Assembly: GCA_031285115.1 (NCBI GenBank)
Contig: JAITWU010000087.1
Location: 1 to 19,828, forward strand
Length of the DNA: 19,828 bases
DNA from: Azonexus sp.
GTDB lineage: Bacteria > Pseudomonadota > Gammaproteobacteria > Burkholderiales > Rhodocyclaceae
Direction: 5' to 3'
The notes below the pieces were generated by a model. The model had not been told where the DNA came from. It saw only the letters and a program-made list of their open reading frames with translations, and did no database searches. Position 1 is the first letter of the stretch. Each line of letters begins with the position of its first letter. A program made the translations under genes and the position numbers. Of this stretch, positions 1 through 8,040 are shown piece after piece.

Positions 1-1878
1 TCACAACGCCACCTGCGCCCCCAGTTCGACGACGCGGTTGGCCGGGATGCGGAAGAAGGCGGTGGCGCTGCTGGCGTTTCTCAGCATGGCGACGAAGAGC
101 AGGGCGCGCCAGTACACCATGTGCGTGCTGAGTTTGGGGATGACGGTGGCACGACCAAGGAAATAGGTGGTTTCCATCGGCTCCAGCGGCAGGCCGGTGG
201 CGGCGGCGAGTTCGAGGGCGGCGGGAATGTCGGGTTCGTCCTTGAAGCCGTAATAGACGATGATCTGGGCGAAGTTGCCGGGCAGACGCTGGATGTTGAT
301 GCGCTCGGCAAGCGGAACGTAGGGGATTTCAAGGACGCGGACGTTCAAAATAATGACGCACTCGTGCAACACCTTGTAGTGTTTGAGGCTGTGCAGGAGC
401 GCGTGCGGCACGGCGTCCGGGTCGGGCGTCAGGAACACCGCCGTGCCCGGCACGCGGTTGACGCCGCCAGCGATATTTTCGATGAAGGGTTGCAGTTCCA
501 TCGCATCTTCCGCCCCGCGCGCGGCGAGCAGTTCGCGGCCCCGCTTCCAGGTGGTCAGTAGCAGAAAGATGAGAATGCCGTACACGAGCGGGAACCAGCC
601 GCCATCGGGAATTTTCATCGAGTTACCGATAAAGAAGCCGAAGTCGATGACGATGAAAGGCAGCGCTCCCGCCACGGCGCGGATTGGACTCCATTTCCAG
701 AGGCGGACGGCGACGGCGATGGCGAGGAAATTGGTCATCAGCATGGTGCCGGTGACGGCGATGCCATAAGCGCCAGCGAGCCGGTCGGAGGAGCCGAAGC
801 CGACGACGAGCAGGACAATGGCGACGAGCATCATCCAGTTCACCGCCGGGACGTAGATTTGCCCCATCTGGCTATCCGAGGTGTGCCGCGTTTCGAGGCG
901 CGGCGTGTAGCCGAGCTGCATGGCTTGCCGCGTCATCGAAAAAGCGCCGGAAATGACCGATTGCGAGGCGATCACGGTAGCCGTCGTGGCCAGAATCACG
1001 AGCGGGTAGCGGCCCCATTCGGGGGCCAGCAGGTAAAAGGGATTTTCCGCCGCCGCCGGGTTGCTGAGCACCAGCGCGCCCTGGCCGAAGTAGTTGAGCG
1101 CGAGCGCTGGCAGGATATAGCCGATCCAGGCGTATTGAATGGGCCGTGGGCCGAAGTGGCCCATATCGGCGTAAAGGGCTTCCGCCCCGGTCAGGCAGAG
1201 GACGACCGCGCCCATTGCGGAAAAGGCGAGGATCGAGTTGTGGCTGAGAAAATTGGCCGCATACCACGGATTGGCGGCAACCAGCACGCCCGGATGCTGG
1301 ATGATCGCAGCCACGCCGAGCGCCGCGAGAACCGCGAACCACAGCGTCATCACCGGCCCGAACAGCGCCCCGACCTTGGCCGTGCCGCGCCGCTGGAGGA
1401 CAAAGAGCAAAACGAGCACGGTAATGGTGATCGGCTCGACCCAGGATTCAAAAGCCGGGGTGATGATATTCAAACCTTCAACCGCCGAGAGCACTGAAAT
1501 CGCCGGGGTGATGACGCCATCGCCATAAAACAGCGCCGCGCCAAAAAGGCCGCAGATGATGAGCATTCTCTGCGTCCAGCTCCCCGGCTTGCCACGCTGC
1601 ATGGCCAGCGTCATCAGGGCGATGATGCCGCCTTCGCCCTTGTTGTCGGCGCGCATGATGAAGCTGACATATTTGAGCGTGACGACGAGAATCAGCGCCC
1701 AGAAAAACAGCGACAAGACGCCCAGCACGTTATCCGGCGTCGCTGGCACCGGATGATGGATGCTGTTGAAAACTTCCTTCATCGAATACAAGGGGCTGGT
1801 GCCGATGTCGCCGAAAACCACGCCAAGCGCGGCAAGTGTGAGCGCGGCCATTTGTTTGTTGTTGCGTTCGGCTTGCAT
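1..1878 (-). CDS. kup: Low-affinity potassium uptake transporter Kup
   Basis: This inner-membrane K+ uptake protein of the KUP/HAK/KT family probably works as a K+/H+ symporter. The family signature GVVFGDIGTSPLY lies at residues 19-31 in the first membrane helix. About a dozen hydrophobic segments follow, then a soluble C-terminal domain. At 625 residues it has the usual family length. I place the start at the ATG at 1876-1878 because AAGGA lies 6 bases upstream; a TTG six codons earlier would place that ribosome site inside the coding region. The stop codon is the first three bases of the window, so the gene is complete but nothing downstream can be seen. It follows ppc on the same strand after a 241-base gap holding a hairpin repeat, so it probably has its own promoter. 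The family call is secure. Confidence 0.96.
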   Translation of the reverse strand: MQAERNNKQMAALTLAALGVVFGDIGTSPLYSMKEVFNSIHHPVPATPDNVLGVLSLFFWALILVVTLKYVSFIMRADNKGEGGIIALMTLAMQRGKPGSWTQRMLIICGLFGAALFYGDGVITPAISVLSAVEGLNIITPAFESWVEPITITVLVLLFVLQRRGTAKVGALFGPVMTLWFAVLAALGVAAIIQHPGVLVAANPWYAANFLSHNSILAFSAMGAVVLCLTGAEALYADMGHFGPRPIQYAWIGYILPALALNYFGQGALVLSNPAAAENPFYLLAPEWGRYPLVILATTATVIASQSVISGAFSMTRQAMQLGYTPRLETRHTSDSQMGQIYVPAVNWMMLVAIVLLVVGFGSSDRLAGAYGIAVTGTMLMTNFLAIAVAVRLWKWSPIRAVAGALPFIVIDFGFFIGNSMKIPDGGWFPLVYGILIFLLLTTWKRGRELLAARGAEDAMELQPFIENIAGGVNRVPGTAVFLTPDPDAVPHALLHSLKHYKVLHECVIILNVRVLEIPYVPLAERINIQRLPGNFAQIIVYYGFKDEPDIPAALELAAATGLPLEPMETTYFLGRATVIPKLSTHMVYWRALLFVAMLRNASSATAFFRIPANRVVELGAQVAL

Positions 1879-2119
1879 GTGAGTCCTTCGGCGCAAAAAC
1901 GCGCCCTGCCACTGTAACGGGCTGTAACGAAGCGCTCATTTTGCCCCAGGTGCGGCGGAGTCACTAAAAATATTAGCGCCGTTCGGTAAAACGCTCAGGC
2001 GCTTTGGGCGCTTGCCCTCTCCCTCATCCCTCTCCCGCAAGCGGGAGCGGGATGATTGGTTGGCGCTTACGGTAAGGGAGCAGGAAACGGTTGCGCTGCG
2101 CATGACCAAACAAACCGCC
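1879..2119. other. Intergenic gap between ppc and kup
   Basis: No gene is visible in these 241 bases. The stretch should hold the kup promoter (minus strand), but no convincing -35/-10 pair stands out. Its main structure is the hairpin repeat at 2025-2054. An additional GC-rich near-repeat (GGCGCTTTGGGCGCTT) lies around 1999-2014. Confidence 0.5.
2025..2054. repeat. CT-rich hairpin repeat (REP-like)
   Basis: The two 14-base arms (CATCCCTCTCCCGC and its near-complement) are separated by two bases and have one mismatch. The sequence belongs to the CCCTCTCCC-type repeats also seen near 8690-8860, 10260-10380, 16661-16690 and 16900-17010. No T-run follows on the minus strand, so it is not a clear intrinsic terminator for ppc, although it could stabilise the 3' end of the ppc message. 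Confidence 0.6.
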
Positions 2120-4876
2120 CTAACCGCTATTCCTCAGCCCCGAAGCAATGCCGTTGATGGTCAGGTGAATTCCGCGCCCTACGCGCTCGTTGGTCTCGCC
2201 TGTGCGGTGGCGTTTCAAAAGTTCGACTTGCAGGTGATTGAGCGGGTCCATGTAGGGCAGGCGCAGTTGCAGGGAGCGTTTGAGCATCGGGTCGTCGGCG
2301 AGAAAATCATCGCTTTCGAGAATGGCGAGCAGGTGGCGGCGCGTCAGTTGCCATTCGTCGCAGAGGCGTTTGAAAATCGGTTCGCGCAGGCTGGCGTCGG
2401 TGACCAGTTCGGCATAGCGCGAGGCGATGGCGAGGTCGGTTTTGGCTAGCACCATGTCCATGTTCGACAACAGGCTCTTGAAAAAGGGCCAGGCTTTGAC
2501 CATGCGGCGCAGGGTGGCGAGGCCCTCCGGCTGCTGTTGCAGATAACCTTCGACCGCCGAGCCGAAGCCATACCAGCCGGGCAGCATGAGGCGGCATTGC
2601 GCCCACGAAAAGACCCAGGGAATAGCCCGCAAATCTTCAATGGAGTCAGACGCCTTGCGCGAAGCCGGGCGGCTGCCGATGTTGAGACTGGCGATTTCGG
2701 AAACGACGGTCGATTGGCGGAAATAGGCGGCAAAGCCCGGCGTTTCATAGACCAGATGACGGTAGGCGGCAAAGGCGCGGGCCGAGAGATCGTCCATCAC
2801 GGCGTGAAAACGCTCCGCCGGTTCGATTTTATTTTCGTGGTCGGTGAGGCTCGCTTCCAGCGTCGCCGCCAGCAGCACTTCGAGATTGCGCCGCCCGGTG
2901 TCGGGATTGCCGTATTTGGCGGCGATGACTTCGCCCTGTTCGGTGAGGCGAATCTGCCCCGACACCGCGCCCGCCGGTTGCGCCAGAATGGCGTGGTAAG
3001 ACGGCCCGCCGCCCCGGCCCACCGAGCCGCCGCGCCCGTGAAAGAGGCGCAGGCGCACGCCATGCTGGCGGCAGACGCGGGTCAGTTCGACTTCGGCCTT
3101 GTACAGTTCCCAGCCGGAAGTGAGAAAACCGCCATCCTTGTTGCTGTCGGAGTAGCCGAGCATGATTTCCTGCTCATCCTGGCGACCAGCGAGCAAGCGG
3201 CGATAAACCGGGAGGGCGAACAGCGCCGCCATTGTCGCTGCGCTTTTTTGCAAATCTTCGATGGTCTCGAACAGCGGGATGATGTTGACGTCGAGCGTTG
3301 CCGTAGCGCCAGGTCGCAGCAGCCCGGCTTCTTTGAGGAGCAGCGCGACTTCGAGCAAATCGGAGACGCCGTCGGTTTTCGAGATGATGCAGTTGGGCAG
3401 CGAGGCCGCGCCATAACGCGCGCGCAAGTCGCGGGCGGCAAAGAAAATTGCCAGTTCGCCCTGGGTTTCTTCCGAATAGTTCAAATACGGCGAGTAGAGC
3501 GGGCGTGGCGTGGCCAGTTCTTCGGCCAGCAGCGCGATCCGTCCGGCTTCCGGCAGGGCGGCGTAATCAGCGCAGCGGCCAGCGGCGGCGAGCAGTTCGC
3601 CGACGCTGCGGGCGTGCACGTCGGAATTCTGACGCAGGTCGATGGGCGCGAGATGAAAGCCGAACACCTGCACGGCCCGCAGCAGGCGGTGCAAACGGCC
3701 ACCGGCCAGCCGGGCGCTGCCGTTCTGCTTCAGGGAATCTGAGAGGATTTTCAAATCCGCCCGCAGCGCGGCGGCGTCGTCGTAAGGCGGGGCCTCGCCG
3801 ATTTCCGGGCGCAGCGGCGCAAAGCCATCGAGGACGCGGGCCGTTGCCGCCAGCCGCGCGTAGATGCCGGACAGGGCGCGGCGATAAGGCTCGTCTTCCC
3901 GTTGCGGCGATTGGTCGGGGGAGCGGTCAGCGAGATTGTCGAGTTCCGCCGTGGTTTTGATGAGCAGGGCGGAAAGCGGCAGTTCCGCGCCCAGTTCGTG
4001 AATTTCCGCAAGGTAATGGTCAAGCGCCGTCGCTGACTGCAAGCGCAGGGCTTCGCAGAGGGTCTGGGCGGTGACGAAGGGATTGCCATCGCGGTCGCCG
4101 CCAATCCACGAACCGATGCGGAAAAACGGCGGCAGCGCCCAGTTGGTCCCGGGGTAGCGCCGCTGCAATTGCTGCGCCACCTGAATGTAAAGGCGCGGCA
4201 ATTCCGGGAAAAAAGTCTGCCGGAAACAGGTGATGCCATTTTTCACTTCATCGAGCACCTTCAGGCGCACCGGACGCAGGATGCGCGATTGCCACAGGGT
4301 CAACACGGCATCGCTCAGGGCGTTTTCGTTGTCCGCCATTTCATCGGGCGTCAACTGCTCGCGTCCGCGCTGCTCGATCAAAGCGGCGATTTCACGGTGA
4401 TTGCGGATCAGGCTCTGGCGCTGGACTTCGGTCGGATGCGCGGTGAGCACCGGGGCGACCAGCGCATGGGCGAAAAAATCAGCCACTTCGTCCGGCGTCA
4501 CTCCGCTTGCCGCCAACTGGTCGAGGGCATAAACGAGGCTGCCGGCGCGCGGCTTTGAGCCAGCCAGATCGTGGGCGCGCCGCCGCCGGATGTGGTGCTG
4601 GTCTTCGGCAATATTGGCGAGTTGCAGAAAAAAACTGAACGCCCGCACCACAATCTGCGTCGTTTCGCGCGGCAGGGGGTCGAGCAGGGCGGCGAGTTCG
4701 GCTTGCGCCACCGGGTCGCCATCGCGGGCGAAACGCACGGCGGTCTGACGCACCTGTTCGACAATCTCGAACACCGCCGCGCCCTCCTGTTGGCGGATGG
4801 TATCGCCCAAAATCCGGCCAAGATGGCGGATGTCGTTGCGCAACGGCTCGTCTTTGCTGGCGGCGGTCAAGGTCAT
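2120..4876 (-). CDS. ppc: Phosphoenolpyruvate carboxylase
   Basis: This cytoplasmic enzyme condenses phosphoenolpyruvate with bicarbonate to give oxaloacetate and phosphate, refilling the TCA cycle. All the main motifs are present: TAHPTEVQR with the catalytic histidine at residue 147, WIGGDRDGNP at about 257-266, FETIEDL at 536-542, GYSDSNKDGG at 574-583, and the glycine-rich FHGRGGSVGRGG loop at 612-623. The C terminus reads RNSG where most family members have RNTG, a conservative change at the buried end. Its 918 residues fall in the normal bacterial range. The ATG at 4874-4876 has AGGA about 8 bases upstream. It is transcribed away from the TAXI gene at 5108, with a structured 231-base gap between them. 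I see no truncation or frameshift. Confidence 0.97.
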   Translation of the reverse strand: MTLTAASKDEPLRNDIRHLGRILGDTIRQQEGAAVFEIVEQVRQTAVRFARDGDPVAQAELAALLDPLPRETTQIVVRAFSFFLQLANIAEDQHHIRRRRAHDLAGSKPRAGSLVYALDQLAASGVTPDEVADFFAHALVAPVLTAHPTEVQRQSLIRNHREIAALIEQRGREQLTPDEMADNENALSDAVLTLWQSRILRPVRLKVLDEVKNGITCFRQTFFPELPRLYIQVAQQLQRRYPGTNWALPPFFRIGSWIGGDRDGNPFVTAQTLCEALRLQSATALDHYLAEIHELGAELPLSALLIKTTAELDNLADRSPDQSPQREDEPYRRALSGIYARLAATARVLDGFAPLRPEIGEAPPYDDAAALRADLKILSDSLKQNGSARLAGGRLHRLLRAVQVFGFHLAPIDLRQNSDVHARSVGELLAAAGRCADYAALPEAGRIALLAEELATPRPLYSPYLNYSEETQGELAIFFAARDLRARYGAASLPNCIISKTDGVSDLLEVALLLKEAGLLRPGATATLDVNIIPLFETIEDLQKSAATMAALFALPVYRRLLAGRQDEQEIMLGYSDSNKDGGFLTSGWELYKAEVELTRVCRQHGVRLRLFHGRGGSVGRGGGPSYHAILAQPAGAVSGQIRLTEQGEVIAAKYGNPDTGRRNLEVLLAATLEASLTDHENKIEPAERFHAVMDDLSARAFAAYRHLVYETPGFAAYFRQSTVVSEIASLNIGSRPASRKASDSIEDLRAIPWVFSWAQCRLMLPGWYGFGSAVEGYLQQQPEGLATLRRMVKAWPFFKSLLSNMDMVLAKTDLAIASRYAELVTDASLREPIFKRLCDEWQLTRRHLLAILESDDFLADDPMLKRSLQLRLPYMDPLNHLQVELLKRHRTGETNERVGRGIHLTINGIASGLRNSG

Positions 4877-5107
4877 GACAATTTCCTGAAGAAAAAACGG
4901 AGGCGATTTTGACGGTCATCCCGCCGGAAAACAATGTTTGCCACAGGACGCAGCGACAAGGCGGTGATAATCTCGCTTTCCGCTTGTCGGGTATCAGGTA
5001 TCGGGAATCAGGTATCAGTGAAGTTTCCGCGCCTTCGGCGCGCATCAATACTGATACCCGATACCTGATCCCTGATACCTGTCCCCCTATCCAATTATTC
5101 CGCCGCC
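4877..5107. other. Divergent intergenic region between ppc and the TAXI gene
   Basis: This gap must carry promoters for both flanking genes. Most of it (4986-5081) is taken up by the inverted array of GGTATC-type repeats described separately. No convincing -35/-10 pair could be assigned, and the TAXI start has no good ribosome site. Confidence 0.5.
4986..5081. repeat. Inverted array of GGTATC(A/G)G repeats around a GC hairpin
   Basis: The left block (4986-5019) holds three GTATC-type units plus one GAATC variant, spaced about 7-8 bases apart. The right block (5050-5081) holds units of the same kind in reverse complement. At the centre is a perfect six-base-pair hairpin, CGCGCC-TTC-GGCGCG, at 5028-5042. 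The whole could fold into a long imperfect stem or cruciform. It is non-coding and sits between divergent genes. Whether it is a mobile repeat, a terminator-like element or a multi-site operator cannot be settled from one copy. Confidence 0.7.
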
Positions 5108-6511
5108 ATGATTACCCGAAAAATCAAAGACCGCCTCCTGTCGCTGCGCGATCTGGTCGCCACCGCCTGGTGGATTATTCTTATCGTCGGCATTGGCTTT
5201 GTCGTCGCTTATCAGTTCGTCAAACCGGCGCCGCCCAGTCGCATCGTCATCAGCACCGGCGGCAAGGGCAGTCCGTACCAGTATTTCGCCAAGCGTTACG
5301 CCGCCATTCTGGAAAAAAGCGGCATTACGCTGGAAATCCAGCCATCGAGCGGCTCGCTCGAAAGCGTCGACCGCCTCAAAAGCGGCGAAGCCGACATCGC
5401 CTTTGTTTCCGGCGGCGCCATCGAAGCGCCGGATGATCCGGAAACCGCCGCGAGCGACGATCTCTACTCGCTCGGCAGTGTTTTTTACGAACCGATCTGG
5501 GTCTTTTATCGCAACACGGCGCAGCAGAAGAGCGCCGTCCCATTCGTCCCCTTGACCCGCCTCGCCGACCTGCGCGGCAAGCGCATCGCCATCGCCCAGG
5601 AAGATTCCGGCATCCGCCAACTGATCCAGCGCCTGCTCGAAGCCAACGAGATCAAAGGCGCGCCGCAGACGCTCGCCAGCGCCGATGTCGTTAGCGCCTT
5701 GCAAAAGGGCAGCGTCGACGCGGCTTTTATCATCGCCCCGGAAAGGTCGCCGGTCATCCGCGCCCTGCTGCGCGCCCCCGGCGTGCAGGTCATGAGTTTT
5801 GCCCAGGCCAGCGCCTACCAGCGCCGCTTTCCCTTTCTCACCCGCCTCACCCTGCCGCAAGGCGCGGTCGACCTGGTGCGCAATCACCCGCCGCGCGACA
5901 CTTGGCTGCTGGCCCCGACCGCCAGCCTGATCGTTCGCGGCGACCTGCATCCGGCCCTGCAAAACCTGCTCTTGCAGGCCGCCAGCAAGGTGCACGGCGG
6001 CAACGGCTTTTTCCAGAGCGCCGGGGAATTCCCCGCCTACATGGATGAAACCCTGCCGCTCTCGCCGGAAGCGGCGCGTTATTACAAATCCGGCCCGCCC
6101 TTTCTGCAACGCTATCTGCCCTTTTGGCTGGCGGTGCTGATCGAGCGGCTGGTCGTCCTGCTGGTGCCGGTCATTGCGCTCCTCATCCCGCTCTTGCGCT
6201 TTGCTCCGGCGATTTATAGCTGGCGGGTGCGGGCCAAAGTGTTCCGCAGTTACGGCGAATTGCGCTATCTCGAAGAGGAAATCCGCCACAATTTCGACCC
6301 GGCAGAAGAAGCCAGCTACCGCCAGCGGCTCGATGCCATCGACGAAACGGCGGGCGCGCTCAACCTGCCGCTCGGCTTTAGCGACCTCATCTACACCCTG
6401 CGCGAACACGTCGATCTCGTCCGCCAGGAGTTGAGCAAGCAGCGGGCAAAACAGCGCGACGAAGCGAGCGCAACCGAAGCGAGCGCAACCGAAGCGAGCG
6501 CAACAGCGTGA
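5108..6511 (+). CDS. Membrane-anchored TAXI family TRAP-type solute-binding protein
   Basis: This 467-residue protein has a TAXI-type substrate-binding domain, here at about residues 45-320 (IVISTGGKGSPYQYFAK at the start; SLGSVFYEPIWVFYR near 121-135). Unlike usual secreted TAXI proteins it has an N-terminal membrane helix (about 18-38) with no clear cleavage site. A second strong helix lies at about 338-365, followed by a charged, probably coiled C-terminal region of about 100 residues on the cytoplasmic side. No DctM/DctQ-type TRAP permease is present nearby. It may therefore sense a ligand or scaffold other proteins rather than transport; that is inference. Its stop overlaps the start of the ParA-like gene by four bases (GTGA), which implies translational coupling. 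The start ATG lacks a good ribosome site, so the exact N terminus is less certain. The C terminus ends in a 15-base tandem repeat coding EASAT. Confidence 0.85.
   Translation: MITRKIKDRLLSLRDLVATAWWIILIVGIGFVVAYQFVKPAPPSRIVISTGGKGSPYQYFAKRYAAILEKSGITLEIQPSSGSLESVDRLKSGEADIAFVSGGAIEAPDDPETAASDDLYSLGSVFYEPIWVFYRNTAQQKSAVPFVPLTRLADLRGKRIAIAQEDSGIRQLIQRLLEANEIKGAPQTLASADVVSALQKGSVDAAFIIAPERSPVIRALLRAPGVQVMSFAQASAYQRRFPFLTRLTLPQGAVDLVRNHPPRDTWLLAPTASLIVRGDLHPALQNLLLQAASKVHGGNGFFQSAGEFPAYMDETLPLSPEAARYYKSGPPFLQRYLPFWLAVLIERLVVLLVPVIALLIPLLRFAPAIYSWRVRAKVFRSYGELRYLEEEIRHNFDPAEEASYRQRLDAIDETAGALNLPLGFSDLIYTLREHVDLVRQELSKQRAKQRDEASATEASATEASATA
6461..6504 (+). repeat. 15-bp tandem repeat at the 3' end of the TAXI gene
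   Basis: The unit GAAGCGAGCGCAACC occurs twice in full and once lacking its last base, encoding EASAT repeated at the protein C terminus. The unit is a multiple of three, so gain or loss of a copy would keep the frame and the overlapping GTGA junction with the next gene. Confidence 0.85.
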
Positions 6512-7134
6512 AAGCCTTTCTCATCGCCAATCCCAAGGGCGGCGCTGGCAAAAGCACGCTGGCCGTCAATCTCGCTGGTTACTTTGCCCGTCAGGGCCAC
6601 AGCGTCATGCTCGGCGACACCGACCGCCAGCAATCCTCCCGCGAATGGCTGGCCTTGCGCCCGGCCCACCTGCCGCCGATCGAAACCTGGGACATCGGCC
6701 CCGACCACATCGCCCGCCCGCCCAAAGGGGTGAGCCGCATCGTCCTCGACACCCCGGCGGGTTTGGGCGGCAAGCTGCTCGATAAAGTGCTCAAACTCTC
6801 CGCCCGCGTCATCGTCCCGGTGCAGCCTTCGCTTTTTGACATGCTTGCCGCCCGCCAGTTTATCCGCCTGCTGCTTGCCGAAAAGGCGGTGCGCAAAGGC
6901 AAGGCCGATGTCGCCGTGATCGGTATGCGGGTGGACGCCCGCACCCGCGCCGCCGCCGAGCTGGAGCGCTTCTTCGCCAGCCTCGAACTGCCCGTGCTGA
7001 CCTGCCTGCGCGACACCCAGCTTTACGTCCAGACCATCGCCGCCGGCATGACCCTGTTCGACCTGCCGCCCGCCCGCGCCGAACGCGATATGGCCGAGTG
7101 GCGGGCGATCATTGAGTGGGCGGAGGCCGGTTGA
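6508..7134 (+). CDS. ParA/MinD-like P-loop ATPase
   Basis: This 208-residue protein belongs to the ParA/MinD ATPase family. The deviant Walker A motif KGGAGKST lies at residues 10-17, with the signature lysine of this family at residue 10, and a Walker B-like strand reads IVLDTPAG. Members form ATP-dependent dimers that position DNA, protein arrays or membrane complexes. No ParB or MinC/MinE gene lies nearby. The GTG start overlaps the TAXI stop as GTGA, so the two are almost certainly co-translated. This makes a plasmid-type partition role unlikely and points to a job tied to the membrane protein upstream, which is inference. The family is secure; the cargo is unknown. Confidence 0.85.
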   Translation: MKAFLIANPKGGAGKSTLAVNLAGYFARQGHSVMLGDTDRQQSSREWLALRPAHLPPIETWDIGPDHIARPPKGVSRIVLDTPAGLGGKLLDKVLKLSARVIVPVQPSLFDMLAARQFIRLLLAEKAVRKGKADVAVIGMRVDARTRAAAELERFFASLELPVLTCLRDTQLYVQTIAAGMTLFDLPPARAERDMAEWRAIIEWAEAG

Positions 7135-7218
7135 GCGGCTCATCCGCGCCCTTTACGCCGTCGCCGCCGCCCGCTAAATTGCCGGGGTACAAATAACCCT
7201 TTCTGCGGAGCCGACAAT

Positions 7219-8040
7219 ATGGCCTCATCTGCCTCACTTTCCACATCTCTTGCCGACCTCTCGGTGCTGCTGGTTGAACCTTCGGCGATGCAGGCGGCGC
7301 TGGTGCGGCGGATGCTGGGCAAACTCGGCGTCAGCCGCATTGCCGCAGTCGATTCGGGCGAGGCGGCGCTGGCGGCCATGACCGATGCGCCGGACGACGG
7401 CATGGTCGTGATCAGCAGCCTCTACCTGCCGGATATGGCGGGAACCGATCTGGTGGTGGCGATGCGCGACGATAAGCGACTCGAAGCCGTGCCGTTCATC
7501 CTCATTTCGAGCGAAACCCGCCCGCAGCGGCTCGACGCGGTGCGCCAGTCCGGCGCTTGCAGCATTGTTGCCAAGCCCTTCACCGAGGAACAACTGGAGC
7601 GGGCGCTGTTTGCCGCCGCCGATTATCTCTACCCGCCGCCGGTCGAGGAACTCGACCCCGCCGACCTGGAGGCGCTGCGCGTGCTGGTCGTCGACGACAG
7701 TGTCGCTTCGCGCAATCATCTGCGGCGGCTTCTTGCCGAACTCGGCATTACGCGCCTCACCGAAGCGACCAATGGCCGCGAGGCGGTAACGCAAATGGCC
7801 GAGACGATGTTCGATTTCGTCATCACCGACTACAACATGCCGGACATGGATGGCCGCGAACTGGTCGAATACATCCGCACCCAAAGCTGGCAGGTCGACG
7901 TGCCGGTGCTGATGGTGACCAGCGAGCAAAACATGGGGCGGCTGGCGGCGGTCGAACGGGCGGGCGTCTCCGCCATTTGCGACAAACCCTTTGAGGCAAG
8001 CGGCATCCGCCATCTGCTCAGTGAGCTTTTGCAACGCTGA
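7219..8040 (+). CDS. Tandem receiver-domain response regulator, first domain degenerate
   Basis: The 273 residues are two CheY-like receiver domains joined by a short linker, with no DNA-binding or enzymatic output domain. Domain 2 (about 154-273) is intact: acidic pair D159/D160, phospho-acceptor D204 within VITDYNMPDMDG, and conserved lysine K256. Domain 1 (about 14-133) aligns well but has EP in place of the acidic pair and serine 67 (codon 7417-7419, in VVISSLYLPDMAG) in place of the acceptor aspartate, while keeping lysine K119. It is probably a pseudo-receiver that binds a partner without being phosphorylated. GGAG lies 8 bases before the ATG. The gap after the ParA-like gene is 84 bases, so co-transcription is possible. 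Its last 23 bases overlap the convergent membrane protein gene. No cognate kinase is in the window. Confidence 0.9.
   Translation: MASSASLSTSLADLSVLLVEPSAMQAALVRRMLGKLGVSRIAAVDSGEAALAAMTDAPDDGMVVISSLYLPDMAGTDLVVAMRDDKRLEAVPFILISSETRPQRLDAVRQSGACSIVAKPFTEEQLERALFAAADYLYPPPVEELDPADLEALRVLVVDDSVASRNHLRRLLAELGITRLTEATNGREAVTQMAETMFDFVITDYNMPDMDGRELVEYIRTQSWQVDVPVLMVTSEQNMGRLAAVERAGVSAICDKPFEASGIRHLLSELLQR

Noticed and set aside
2537..3742. Long open frame on the plus strand opposite ppc (401 codons)
   Set aside because: It lies entirely within the clear phosphoenolpyruvate carboxylase gene, has no recognisable domain, and reflects the GC-rich codon bias of the opposite strand.
4986..5081. GGTATC repeats as a CRISPR array
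   Set aside because: Units are only about 8 bases and almost contiguous, without spacers, and the two arms are inverted.
5087..6409. 440-codon minus-strand frame opposite the TAXI gene
   Set aside because: Its composition (Arg/Gln/Gly/Asp-rich, no domain) is that of an antisense shadow; the plus-strand frame has clear TAXI features and couples to the next gene.
6508..7134. ParA-like gene as a plasmid or chromosome partition system
   Set aside because: There is no ParB gene or parS-like repeat nearby, and the gene is fused by overlap to a membrane protein gene.
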